This document shows positions 19,977 through 27,382 of a stretch of DNA of 64,000 nt, in pieces (the first letter of the stretch is position 1; each line of letters starts with the position of its first letter). The translations under genes and the position numbers were made by a program. A model generated the notes under the pieces. The model made no database searches and was not told the origin of the DNA. It saw only the letters and a list, made by a program, of their open reading frames with translations. The DNA is from Nodosilinea sp. E11 (lineage in GTDB: Bacteria > Cyanobacteriota > Cyanobacteriia > Phormidesmidales > Phormidesmidaceae). The stretch is taken from NCBI RefSeq assembly GCF_032813545.1, contig NZ_CP136520.1, positions 4,458,001 through 4,522,000 on the forward strand, written 5' to 3'.

Positions 19977-21260
19977 ATGAATTCGTTGGGACGACATATT
20001 TTAGTTGAGTTTTTTGGCTGTTCTGCCGATATTCTCAACGATGTGCCGCTGATTGAGAGCAGCATGGTGGGGGCTGCTGCCGATGCTGGGGCGACGGTAA
20101 TTAGTTCAGTGTTTCACCACTTCTCGCCCTTTGGCGTGTCGGGGGTGGTGGTCATTCAAGAGAGCCACTTGGCGATTCACACCTGGCCTGAGTATCGCTA
20201 CGCCGCCGTAGACCTGTTTACCTGCGGCGACACTGTTAACCCCTGGATTTCGTTTGACAAGCTCAAGGTGGCCTTTAAAGCCGACTACGGCTCGGCCCTA
20301 GAGATGAACCGAGGCCAGCTCGAACTGCTAGAGCGCATTGATGTCGACCTAGGCGAACTGCGAGACGAGATCACCAACAAGCTGATCACCCCTAAGCAGA
20401 GCCGCAGCGTTTGGTTTACCGACAAAAACGACGACATTGCGCTGTCGATTCGCCACAAGGGCGATCGCGTCTTCCGCGAAAAATCGCCCTACCAAACCGT
20501 CGAAATTTTTGACACCTTTGCCTACGGCAAAATGCTCACCATCGACAACATGGTGATGTGCAGCGAAAAGGATGAAAATGCTTACCACGAGATGATCATC
20601 CACGTGCCCATGCTGCTCAACCCCAGCTTCAAAGACGTGCTGGTGATCGGTGGCGGCGACGGCGGCAGCGTGCGCGAAATTTTGCGCCACCCCCAAGTCG
20701 AAAACGTCACCATGGTCGAAATTGACGAAGCGGTGGTGCGGGCTTCAAAGGAGTTTTTGCCCTCGCTATCCGGCGCGCTCGAAGACCCCAAGCTCGACCT
20801 GCGGATCGAAGACGGTATTGCCTTTGTGGCCAACGCTCCCGACGCTAGCTACGATCTAATTGTGATCGATTCGTCTGACCCGGTGGGGCCGTCGGAGGGG
20901 CTGTTTAGCACCGCCTTTTACGAGCAGGTGTATCGCTGCTTGAAGCCGGGCGGCGCGATCGCGGCCCAGAGCGAGTCACCCCGGTTTAACCAGCATGCCT
21001 TTGTGGATATTCACCACTGCCTCAAGGGTATCTTTGGTGACGATAATGTGTTCTGCTACCTGGCGTTTATTCCCACCTACCCCACGGGTATGTGGAGCTT
21101 TAACTACGCCACCAAGGGTGCGGCTCACCCACTGGAGGGGATGAATGCAGCGAAATCGGAAGCGTTTGCGGCTGAGCACGGTTTGCAGTACTACAACGTG
21201 GGCATGCACCAGGCGGCCTTTGCCCTGCCCACCTTTGTGCAGACTATGCTGAAAGGGTAG
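19977..21260 (+). CDS. speD/speE: Fused S-adenosylmethionine decarboxylase and spermidine synthase
   Basis: A 427-residue fusion that joins two consecutive steps of spermidine synthesis. Residues 1-125 are a class 1b AdoMet decarboxylase: the pyruvoyl-forming Ser63 in QESHL, His68 in HTWPE and Cys83 in FTCG sit at the same numbers as in the Thermotoga enzyme. A linker near 125-145 leads to an aminopropyltransferase domain with GGGDGG at 225-230 and the catalytic Asp298 in IDSSDP. Self-cleavage at Glu62-Ser63 would free a small beta chain and leave the synthase on the alpha chain. The downstream agmatinase-family gene could supply putrescine. Some SpeD relatives have changed substrate, so the first activity needs assay. 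Confidence 0.95.
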   Translation: MNSLGRHILVEFFGCSADILNDVPLIESSMVGAAADAGATVISSVFHHFSPFGVSGVVVIQESHLAIHTWPEYRYAAVDLFTCGDTVNPWISFDKLKVAFKADYGSALEMNRGQLELLERIDVDLGELRDEITNKLITPKQSRSVWFTDKNDDIALSIRHKGDRVFREKSPYQTVEIFDTFAYGKMLTIDNMVMCSEKDENAYHEMIIHVPMLLNPSFKDVLVIGGGDGGSVREILRHPQVENVTMVEIDEAVVRASKEFLPSLSGALEDPKLDLRIEDGIAFVANAPDASYDLIVIDSSDPVGPSEGLFSTAFYEQVYRCLKPGGAIAAQSESPRFNQHAFVDIHHCLKGIFGDDNVFCYLAFIPTYPTGMWSFNYATKGAAHPLEGMNAAKSEAFAAEHGLQYYNVGMHQAAFALPTFVQTMLKG

Positions 21261-21273
21261 AGCAGCTTGTGGG

Positions 21274-21305
21274 AGATAGGAGAGGCCATGCTTCTCCTAT
21301 CTTTT
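21274..21305 (+). terminator. Rho-independent terminator of speDE
   Basis: AGATAGGAGA at 21274-21283 pairs perfectly with TCTCCTATCT at 21293-21302, followed by a short T-run. It lies 13 bp after the stop codon. Confidence 0.85.
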
Positions 21306-21334
21306 GGCTTCTGCGTTGCCCATGGCAGCTAACT

Positions 21335-21763
21335 TTAGCTAAATGGATTGGTGACTGTAAGGCGATTCTCGATCTTCAGTCCATTCTGCATATCTTCGCT
21401 ATAGAGAATAGTTGCCTCAGCATCTAGTGCAGCAGCGCAGATCAAGCTATCCCAAAAGGAAAGCTGGTATCGGACTCGTAAAGCCGAGGCCTGGAGCAAA
21501 GTTGCTTTAAATAGATGCGTTACCTGACAACGCTTGTAGAACGCTATAACGACCTTCGAAATTTGAGTTTCGCTAAAGCTGGCTTTTTGGAGCAAATTTT
21601 TACAGACTTCGTTGATTACCTGGGTGCTGACTAACAAGCCTGGATCCGCAACAATAGCTTTTGAAACTTGGTGCTTGGCTTCATCTTGCCGACGATTGAA
21701 AGCGTAGAGCCAGATGTTGGAATCGACAAAGCAGCTGTTTGGCTTTACTACATCACTGGTCAT
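21335..21763 (-). CDS. PIN-domain toxin (VapC-like)
   Basis: A 142-residue PIN-fold nuclease. The first acidic residue is in FVDSNIWLYA, the central one in the ELSFWDSLICAAA-like region, and further acids in YSEDMQNG; together they would bind Mg2+. The start at 21763 (MTSDVVK) overlaps the antitoxin end by 11 bp, the usual translational coupling. VapC toxins cut RNA, often tRNA, and are blocked by the partner. The pair sits between speDE and the agmatinase-family gene. Confidence 0.85.
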   Translation of the reverse strand: MTSDVVKPNSCFVDSNIWLYAFNRRQDEAKHQVSKAIVADPGLLVSTQVINEVCKNLLQKASFSETQISKVVIAFYKRCQVTHLFKATLLQASALRVRYQLSFWDSLICAAALDAEATILYSEDMQNGLKIENRLTVTNPFS

Positions 21764-21977
21764 AGAGGTCTTCACGGGTTTTGGGCATGAAGTTGTCGAT
21801 ATCGAGGGGATGATCGAGCAAGCTCGCAATCATGTCTTCTTCCCCGTCGGGGCCTAGGGGCTCTGGCATGAGCAGAATGACTTTTACCTGAGCGCTATTG
21901 CCAAAGGTCTGCTGGTATTGAGGAGGGATTGCGATCGCGCCATTTTCGATTTTGGTCTCAAATTCCACCGCCTGCAT
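21753..21977 (-). CDS. Antitoxin partner of the PIN-domain toxin
   Basis: A 74-residue protein. The N-terminal part, with IENGAIAIPPQYQQTF, looks like the swapped-hairpin AbrB/VapB type of DNA-binding domain. The C-terminal acidic tail, PLDIDNFMPKTREDLYDQ, would bind and block the toxin. The ATG at 21977 has GAGGG eight bases before it. It is upstream of and overlaps the toxin gene. It probably represses its own promoter, which lies in the 57-bp divergent gap to the agmatinase-family gene. Confidence 0.75.
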   Translation of the reverse strand: MQAVEFETKIENGAIAIPPQYQQTFGNSAQVKVILLMPEPLGPDGEEDMIASLLDHPLDIDNFMPKTREDLYDQ

Positions 21978-22034
21978 GCAATTCCCTCGCAAGTTCAATA
22001 CTGCTAACCCTACGCTATCGCTAGTATCTGCTCT

Positions 22035-23090
22035 ATGACCACCTCAACTGCCAATCTGCACAACTTTGACCCCAGCGGTGTGGGCCTCGACAACGGCAAC
22101 CTCTACGGCTTGCCCTGCGACTACGACACCGCAGGCATTATTGTCTTTGGGGTGCCCTGGGAAGTGACAGTGTCGTACCACCAGGGCACTGCCCAGGGGC
22201 CAAGGCGGGTGCTAGAGGCCTCGCCCCAACTCGACCTGTACGATCGCGACAATCCCGAGGGCTGGCGACAGGGCATCTATATGCCACCCCTACCCGAGCA
22301 CTTGCTTGAGCTCAACCAACAGGTGCGCGAGACGGCCAACCGGGTGATTCAGGCGACGGAGGAGGGAGTGGCGATCGCATCTCAGCCCCTCCTTCAAGCC
22401 GATTTAGACAACGTCAACCACGCCTGCGAGCAGATGACCGGCTGGCTCTACGCCCAAACCGCCGCCGCCCTCGACGCTGGCAAGCGGGTGGGGGTGATCG
22501 GTGGCGACCACAGCGTGCCGCTGGGCTACCTGCAAGCCCTGGCCGAGCGCCACGCCGACTTTGGCGTGCTGCACATCGATGCCCACGCCGACCTGCGCCA
22601 GGCCTACCAGGGCTTTCGCTACTCCCACGCCTCGATTATGTATAACCTGCTGGGGTTGCCCCAGATGAGCAAACTGGTGCAGGTGGGCATTCGCGACATT
22701 TGCCACGACGAGGTGGCGTTGATTAAGCATTCGGGTGGCCGCATTGTCACCCACTACGACGCAGTGGTCAAAGAAAACACCTACCGGGGCATTCCCTGGA
22801 TGCAGCAGTGCGAGGCGATGGTGGCAGCGCTACCGGAGAAGGTCTACATCAGCTTTGACGCCGATGGCCTCGACCCCAAACTCTGCCCCAGCACTGGCAC
22901 CCCGGTACCGGGCGGGCTGGAGCTAGAAGAGGTGTTTTGCCTGCTGCGCCAGGTCATCCGCAGCGGGCGGCAGATTATTGGCTTTGACCTCTGTGAGGTG
23001 GGCGATGGCGAGTGGGATGGCAACGTGGGGGCCAGGGCGGTCTACAAGCTGTGCTGTTTAATGGGGCTACTCAATTCGGCTGCTCTTTGA
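22035..23090 (+). CDS. speB: Agmatinase / ureohydrolase family enzyme
   Basis: A 351-residue Mn or Ni metallohydrolase of the arginase fold. Metal ligands are in place: His159 in GGDHS, Asp182-His184-Asp186 in DAHADLR, and Asp275/Asp277 in SFDADGLDP. Agmatinase, giving putrescine and urea, is the best guess because the fused speDE lies just upstream on the same strand. Alternatives in cyanobacteria are arginase, guanidinobutyrase and the nickel-dependent guanidine hydrolase; the hypA/hypB-like partners of the last are absent here. The substrate loop SHASIMYNL differs from that of E. coli SpeB. Confidence 0.85.
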   Translation: MTTSTANLHNFDPSGVGLDNGNLYGLPCDYDTAGIIVFGVPWEVTVSYHQGTAQGPRRVLEASPQLDLYDRDNPEGWRQGIYMPPLPEHLLELNQQVRETANRVIQATEEGVAIASQPLLQADLDNVNHACEQMTGWLYAQTAAALDAGKRVGVIGGDHSVPLGYLQALAERHADFGVLHIDAHADLRQAYQGFRYSHASIMYNLLGLPQMSKLVQVGIRDICHDEVALIKHSGGRIVTHYDAVVKENTYRGIPWMQQCEAMVAALPEKVYISFDADGLDPKLCPSTGTPVPGGLELEEVFCLLRQVIRSGRQIIGFDLCEVGDGEWDGNVGARAVYKLCCLMGLLNSAAL

Positions 23091-23263
23091 ACGGGCCGTT
23101 CAGCACCGGGGGAAGCTAGGTTCAGGCAAAGGGATTGAGGAGCCGGTAGGTTAGCCACGCCAGCCACCCTCAGCAACTTTGCCAAAGGAACCTCGCAAAA
23201 GGCGGAAACGCCGTGGCATTATGATAAAAATAGCTGTGTTGTTTAGAGCTTGAGAAAGCACCT

Positions 23264-23353
23264 ATGGATATTCTGTCCTTCGGCTGGGTTTCACTACTGG
23301 TCGTCTTCACCTTCTCTCTGTCGATGGTAGTTTGGGGTCGCAACGGGTTCTAA
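23264..23353 (+). CDS. petN: Cytochrome b6f complex subunit VIII (PetN)
   Basis: A 29-residue single-span thylakoid protein. It begins [12 protein letters not shown] and ends [10 protein letters not shown], the nearly invariant PetN sequence. The ATG is at 23264 and the TAA at 23351-23353. It is required for assembly and stability of the b6f complex. A 66-codon membrane-protein gene begins 19 bp downstream. Confidence 0.96.
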   Translation: MDILSFGWVSLLVVFTFSLSMVVWGRNGF

Positions 23354-23372
23354 ACCCAGCGTCTAGGTAGTT

Positions 23373-23573
23373 ATGGAAGCCACTGTACAAGCTCAAGCCT
23401 TTAGCATTTTGGCCACTGTTGCTCTAGTGCTCATGGTGGTTGTGACCGGCGGTGTGGTGTATCTCACTGCCGCCGATTGGCGCGATCGCCGCCGCCGCAA
23501 AAACGACCAACAGACCGCCAAGCGCGATCCGCAGATCGCCAGGCGCTCCCCCAAGGGAATAGCAAAGAAGTAA
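23373..23573 (+). CDS. Small single-span membrane protein
   Basis: A 66-residue protein with one membrane segment (about 10-33, AFSILATVALVLMVVVTGGVV) and a strongly basic cytoplasmic tail rich in Arg and Lys. I do not recognise it. It follows petN by 19 bp and precedes rsmB by 21 bp, so the three are probably co-transcribed. The position beside a b6f subunit suggests a thylakoid protein, but nothing proves that. Confidence 0.65.
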   Translation: MEATVQAQAFSILATVALVLMVVVTGGVVYLTAADWRDRRRRKNDQQTAKRDPQIARRSPKGIAKK

Positions 23574-23594
23574 TCTCGTAGCCTGGCTAACATC

Positions 23595-24992
23595 ATGACC
23601 TCTCGGGCTGCTGCACCGTCTAGGGCTTCTTCTGGAGCTCGGCAACTGGCGCTGAATGTGCTGCTTCAGGTGCAGGCGGGGGCCTATGCCGATGTGGCTC
23701 TACACCGCACTCTCGCCCAGGGTGCCCTGGGCGAGAGTGATTCTAGCCGAGAACGCTTCGCGGAGAGTGCCCTGGCCACCGAGTTGGTCTACGGCACCGT
23801 TCGTCGTCAGCGCACCCTAGATGCTCTGATCGATCAGCTGGGCACCCGCCCCGCCGACAAACAGCCCCCGGTGCTGCGTCTTGTGCTGCACCTGGGGCTG
23901 TATCAGTTGCGCTACCTTACCGCTGTGCCCGCTTCGGCGGCGGTGAATACCAGCGTTGACCTAGCTAAGGCCAATGGCTTAGGTAAGCTGTCTGGGGTGG
24001 TGAATGGCCTGCTGCGCCAGTACATCCGTCAATCTGAGCAGGGCATCGATCCCCTTCAACTGCCGGAGCGTCCTGTGGCGGCCTTGGGGCTACGCCACAG
24101 CTACCCCGACTGGCTGGTAGCCCTCTGGCTTGACCAGCTGAGCTTTGAAGAAACTGATCAGCTTTGCCAGTGGTTCAACCAAGTCCCCACGATCGATCTT
24201 AGGGTGAACCGCCAGGCCGCTACGGTGGAGTCGGTAACTATGGCCTTTGAGGCCGCTGGTATTGCCGTAGAGCCGTTGCCTGGCCTGCCTTTTGGGCTGC
24301 GTCTAGTACGTCACCAGGGGGCGATCGCCGATCTGCCGGGCTACAGCAATGGCTGGTGGAGCGTGCAGGATGCCAGCGCCCAGCTAGCGGGGCAACTCCT
24401 CGACCCTCAGCCGGGGGAGACGGTACTGGACGTATGCGCGGCACCGGGAGGCAAGGCCACCCAAATGGCGGAAATGGTAGGACATGAGGGTAAGGTTTGG
24501 GCCTGCGATCGCGCCCCCTCCCGCCTGAAAAAAACCACGGCCAACGCCCGCCGACTCGGCCTCACCAACCTTCAGACCCACGCGGGCGACAGCACCAATC
24601 TGGCGCAGTTTCACCGCCAGGCCGACCGGGTACTGGTGGATGCCCCTTGTTCAGGTCTAGGCACCCTCCATCGCCATGCCGACGCTCGCTGGCGGCAAAC
24701 TCCAGACAGCATCGCGACTCTGGCCAACCTGCAAAGGGCTTTGCTGGCCGAAGCTGCTCGCTGCGTAAAACCCGGCGGCACCCTAGTCTATGCCACCTGC
24801 ACTCTGCACCCTGCCGAGAATGAGGCGGTGATCGAATCGTTTTGCCAAGCCAACCCTGCCTGGCAGGTGCAGCCGCCACCCTCCGGCTTTGGGGACGGAT
24901 TGGAGGTTGCTGACTCAGGCTGGGTGCGCGTCTGGCCCCACCGCCAAAATATGGATGGGTTTTTTATGGTAAGGCTTCAAGAAGCCCCCTAG
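23595..24992 (+). CDS. rsmB: 16S rRNA (cytosine-967 C5)-methyltransferase
   Basis: A 465-residue ribosomal RNA methyltransferase. The N-terminal NusB-like RNA-binding domain covers about 15-150. The SAM-binding domain shows DVCAAPGGKATQMAE. The two catalytic cysteines of m5C enzymes are seen in DAPCSGLGTLHRHAD and YATCTLHPAENE. The length and order match RsmB (Sun/Fmu). It is likely the last gene of the petN unit. Confidence 0.95.
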   Translation: MTSRAAAPSRASSGARQLALNVLLQVQAGAYADVALHRTLAQGALGESDSSRERFAESALATELVYGTVRRQRTLDALIDQLGTRPADKQPPVLRLVLHLGLYQLRYLTAVPASAAVNTSVDLAKANGLGKLSGVVNGLLRQYIRQSEQGIDPLQLPERPVAALGLRHSYPDWLVALWLDQLSFEETDQLCQWFNQVPTIDLRVNRQAATVESVTMAFEAAGIAVEPLPGLPFGLRLVRHQGAIADLPGYSNGWWSVQDASAQLAGQLLDPQPGETVLDVCAAPGGKATQMAEMVGHEGKVWACDRAPSRLKKTTANARRLGLTNLQTHAGDSTNLAQFHRQADRVLVDAPCSGLGTLHRHADARWRQTPDSIATLANLQRALLAEAARCVKPGGTLVYATCTLHPAENEAVIESFCQANPAWQVQPPPSGFGDGLEVADSGWVRVWPHRQNMDGFFMVRLQEAP

Positions 24993-25007
24993 GATCCGCA
25001 GAGACCG

Positions 25008-25253
25008 TTATTCTGATGCCTCAAGGTTTTCGCGAGACTCGCCCCAGTAGGCGCTGACGGTGATCACTTCCTGGGTGCCCTTAATCTCTGACCGCCAACG
25101 GTAGACGGTGTTTTTGGGGTTTACACCCACCTCTAACAGCTTGGCCCCCATGTAGTACTCCATCGAGTCGCGGGTGCGCTTTTTGAAAAACTCAGACTGA
25201 TCTTTGGGCACCGTGCGCGACAAATGGGCCTGGGTGTGTTTGGGCTGGGGCAT
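25008..25253 (-). CDS. Small hypothetical protein (81 aa)
   Basis: An 81-residue soluble basic protein starting MPQPKHTQAHLSRTVPKDQ. It contains the stretch RWRSEIKGTQEVITVSAYWGESREN. I do not recognise it; no Cys, no signal peptide, no membrane segment. It is convergent with rsmB, with 15 bp between the stops. Orderly codon use and HIP1 sites around it suggest a real gene. Confidence 0.6.
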   Translation of the reverse strand: MPQPKHTQAHLSRTVPKDQSEFFKKRTRDSMEYYMGAKLLEVGVNPKNTVYRWRSEIKGTQEVITVSAYWGESRENLEASE

Positions 25254-25402
25254 GGCGATCTAGCAAAAATCGATTGAATCGTTTTTTATCATACCTAGCG
25301 ATCGCAACCCGTTGCAGTGTAGACCGTTGGACAACCCTCTTCAGCCCTGGGCAATATAGGACAACAGATCAGGCGTTTCAACTCGATACCCTGGAAGTAG
25401 CT

Positions 25403-25780
25403 ATGCCCCATCAGATTACCTGTAAGCACTGCGGTAAGCCAATTCTCTCTCGCCAGACGCTGGCCGTTGTCGGTCGCAGCCTCCAGCCTATCCACCGGCA
25501 TTGCTACGCGGCCTATGCCGCCCAGCAGCCCTGGTATAGGCAGCCGGGTTGGCCGGTCAACCGCTGGCGATCGCTCCTGGCCTTTAACGCAATTGTGCTG
25601 CTGGGCGTGCTGCTGCTGCATCTGTTCATCAGACCGCTGTCGATATCTGCGGGGTTAGGGCTGAGGCCCCTGCTGCTGGCCATCAACGGTTGGCTGCTGG
25701 TGGCTCGGCTGATCAGCTATTGCAGTCTTGAGCGGCACCTCCCCTGGCAAGAGCGCAGCAGCGGCATCCGCTCGCGCTGA
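25403..25780 (+). CDS. Zinc-ribbon membrane protein
   Basis: A 125-residue protein. The N-terminus holds a possible zinc site, CKHCGKPI followed by HRHCY about 28 residues on. Two membrane segments follow, near 60-82 and 92-110, then a short tail. I set the start at the ATG 25403 (MPHQITCKHCG) because the 43 codons upstream have no domain character. Function unknown. It is convergent with the M15 peptidase gene, 7 bp apart. Confidence 0.6.
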   Translation: MPHQITCKHCGKPILSRQTLAVVGRSLQPIHRHCYAAYAAQQPWYRQPGWPVNRWRSLLAFNAIVLLGVLLLHLFIRPLSISAGLGLRPLLLAINGWLLVARLISYCSLERHLPWQERSSGIRSR

Positions 25781-25787
25781 CCCGGCG

Positions 25788-27140
25788 CTAAAAGCCCCAG
25801 GTGCGTTTGGGGCCAGTATCAAGGTGAATAATGTTGGGGATATTGCTGTAGATGCCCATGCCCCCCGGCCAGCTCAGCATCAGCGCGTTAGCCACCTGGC
25901 GACCGCTGAGCCCTTGCACCTGAATGTCGGCGGCGCGACCAAACAAGTGCTGACTCTGGGATGCGCCCCCTACCGCCGCATTGATTGCGGGCGGGCGATA
26001 CCAGGAGGTAATTACAAAGGGGCGGTTGAGCCGATTTCGGGCTGTTTGCAGCGCCCGGGCTAGGCCAATGATGTTGTTGACGATGGCTTGGGTTTCTGGA
26101 ATGCGGGTGGCGTCGCGGGTGGCTTCACCCCAGGTGAAATTGCCGCCGGGAATAATGGGTTGATCGGTATAAAAGGTTGAGGTGTTGCCCGGGAGGCGAA
26201 AGGGCCGGCCCACATACTGGGGCGGCAGCGGCGGGGTTGGCGGTGGCGGTGGCGGGGTTGGTGGTCCTGGCTGCGGATATACGACTACCCCGGCCCGTTC
26301 GACGCGGGCATGCCCTTGAAATACGTACCAGGTGTTCAACCCATTGATGTCATCTTTGACATACTTAATCGTAAAGCGGATATGCCCGTTGAATGAGCCC
26401 TGGGCATTGGCAAAGGCGTAGGCGCTGATCACCAGCAGGGTGCCGGGCGGTGCGGCGACTCGCTCGTTGGCGGCTAGCTGGCTACTATCAACCGGGCGAC
26501 GCTTGAACAGGGTGTTGGCGGTTACCCGCAGCATAAAGGCATTGGGGTCGGGGCGGGGAAACACCACCTCGTTGTCGAGGGTGACAAAGGCGTGGGGGGT
26601 AAATACAAACCAGGTGCTGAGGCCGTTGACAAAATCTTCAGTGTCGCGAATGGCAAACTTAATGTGGTTGTTAAAGTTGCCCTGGCTATCGGCAAAGGCG
26701 TAGGAGTGCAGGCGGTAGGTTTGTCCTCGGGGCACCGCTACCGTTTCACCAGGGTTGAGCAGGGTGGAGTCGAGGGGGCGGCGCTTCAGCAGCGTGCCAA
26801 TATTGATCCAGAGGACGGGCATGCTCGCCTGGTCTTCGTGGGGATAGACCACAACGCCATCGGCCTCGACCTGGGCATCTCGACTGGGAACGAACCAGGT
26901 GTTGAGGCCTGGCCCTAGGGTGCGATCGCGCAGGGCTACTCTGATATGACCGTTGAAGCCGCCGTCAATATCGGCGTAGGCGTAGGATTGCAGCGGGTAG
27001 GTGCTGCCTGCGGCGATCGCCACCTGTTCGTTGGCGGCTAGTTGAGACGGCGGCTCTGGTCTAAGTACAAATACTGTGGCCTGGTTAACGCGCAAAACTT
27101 GATTCACCCTATGCTCCCCAATTTCGCCACGGCCTATCAT
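25788..27140 (-). CDS. M15-family D-Ala-D-Ala carboxypeptidase-like protein with three repeats
   Basis: A 450-residue protein. The first 300 residues are three tandem copies of a module of about 90 residues, each with a YAYAD/YAFA motif, GxFNxHI(R/K) and LNTW(F/Y)V. A linker of prolines and glycines follows (about 300-315). The last 120 residues are an M15A peptidase: SQSQHLFGRAADIQ holds the zinc His and Asp, and IIHLDTG the second His. It would trim or bind peptidoglycan, yet no signal peptide is evident, so export is unclear. The repeats may bind carbohydrate. No ribosome site supports the ATG at 27140. Confidence 0.82.
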   Translation of the reverse strand: MIGRGEIGEHRVNQVLRVNQATVFVLRPEPPSQLAANEQVAIAAGSTYPLQSYAYADIDGGFNGHIRVALRDRTLGPGLNTWFVPSRDAQVEADGVVVYPHEDQASMPVLWINIGTLLKRRPLDSTLLNPGETVAVPRGQTYRLHSYAFADSQGNFNNHIKFAIRDTEDFVNGLSTWFVFTPHAFVTLDNEVVFPRPDPNAFMLRVTANTLFKRRPVDSSQLAANERVAAPPGTLLVISAYAFANAQGSFNGHIRFTIKYVKDDINGLNTWYVFQGHARVERAGVVVYPQPGPPTPPPPPPTPPLPPQYVGRPFRLPGNTSTFYTDQPIIPGGNFTWGEATRDATRIPETQAIVNNIIGLARALQTARNRLNRPFVITSWYRPPAINAAVGGASQSQHLFGRAADIQVQGLSGRQVANALMLSWPGGMGIYSNIPNIIHLDTGPKRTWGF

Positions 27141-27382
27141 ATAGCACCATTTTTTGGCTCGAAGTCATCCCTCCTAGGGGATGTACAGCCCCACTCTCTT
27201 TCCGACTAAGCGCGTTACGCTTGGGTTCCGGCCTGGGAGCGGGCGGGCTTGCTAGAGATAGTTCAGAACCATGCGGACTAATCCCTGTTCAAACTAATTT
27301 AAGTAATTTATAGATAGGCTTCTCCCCTATGCTGGGAAAGAAGCCCGATTTTAGCTCTGGCTGGCCGTTCCTCACCGTGCCT

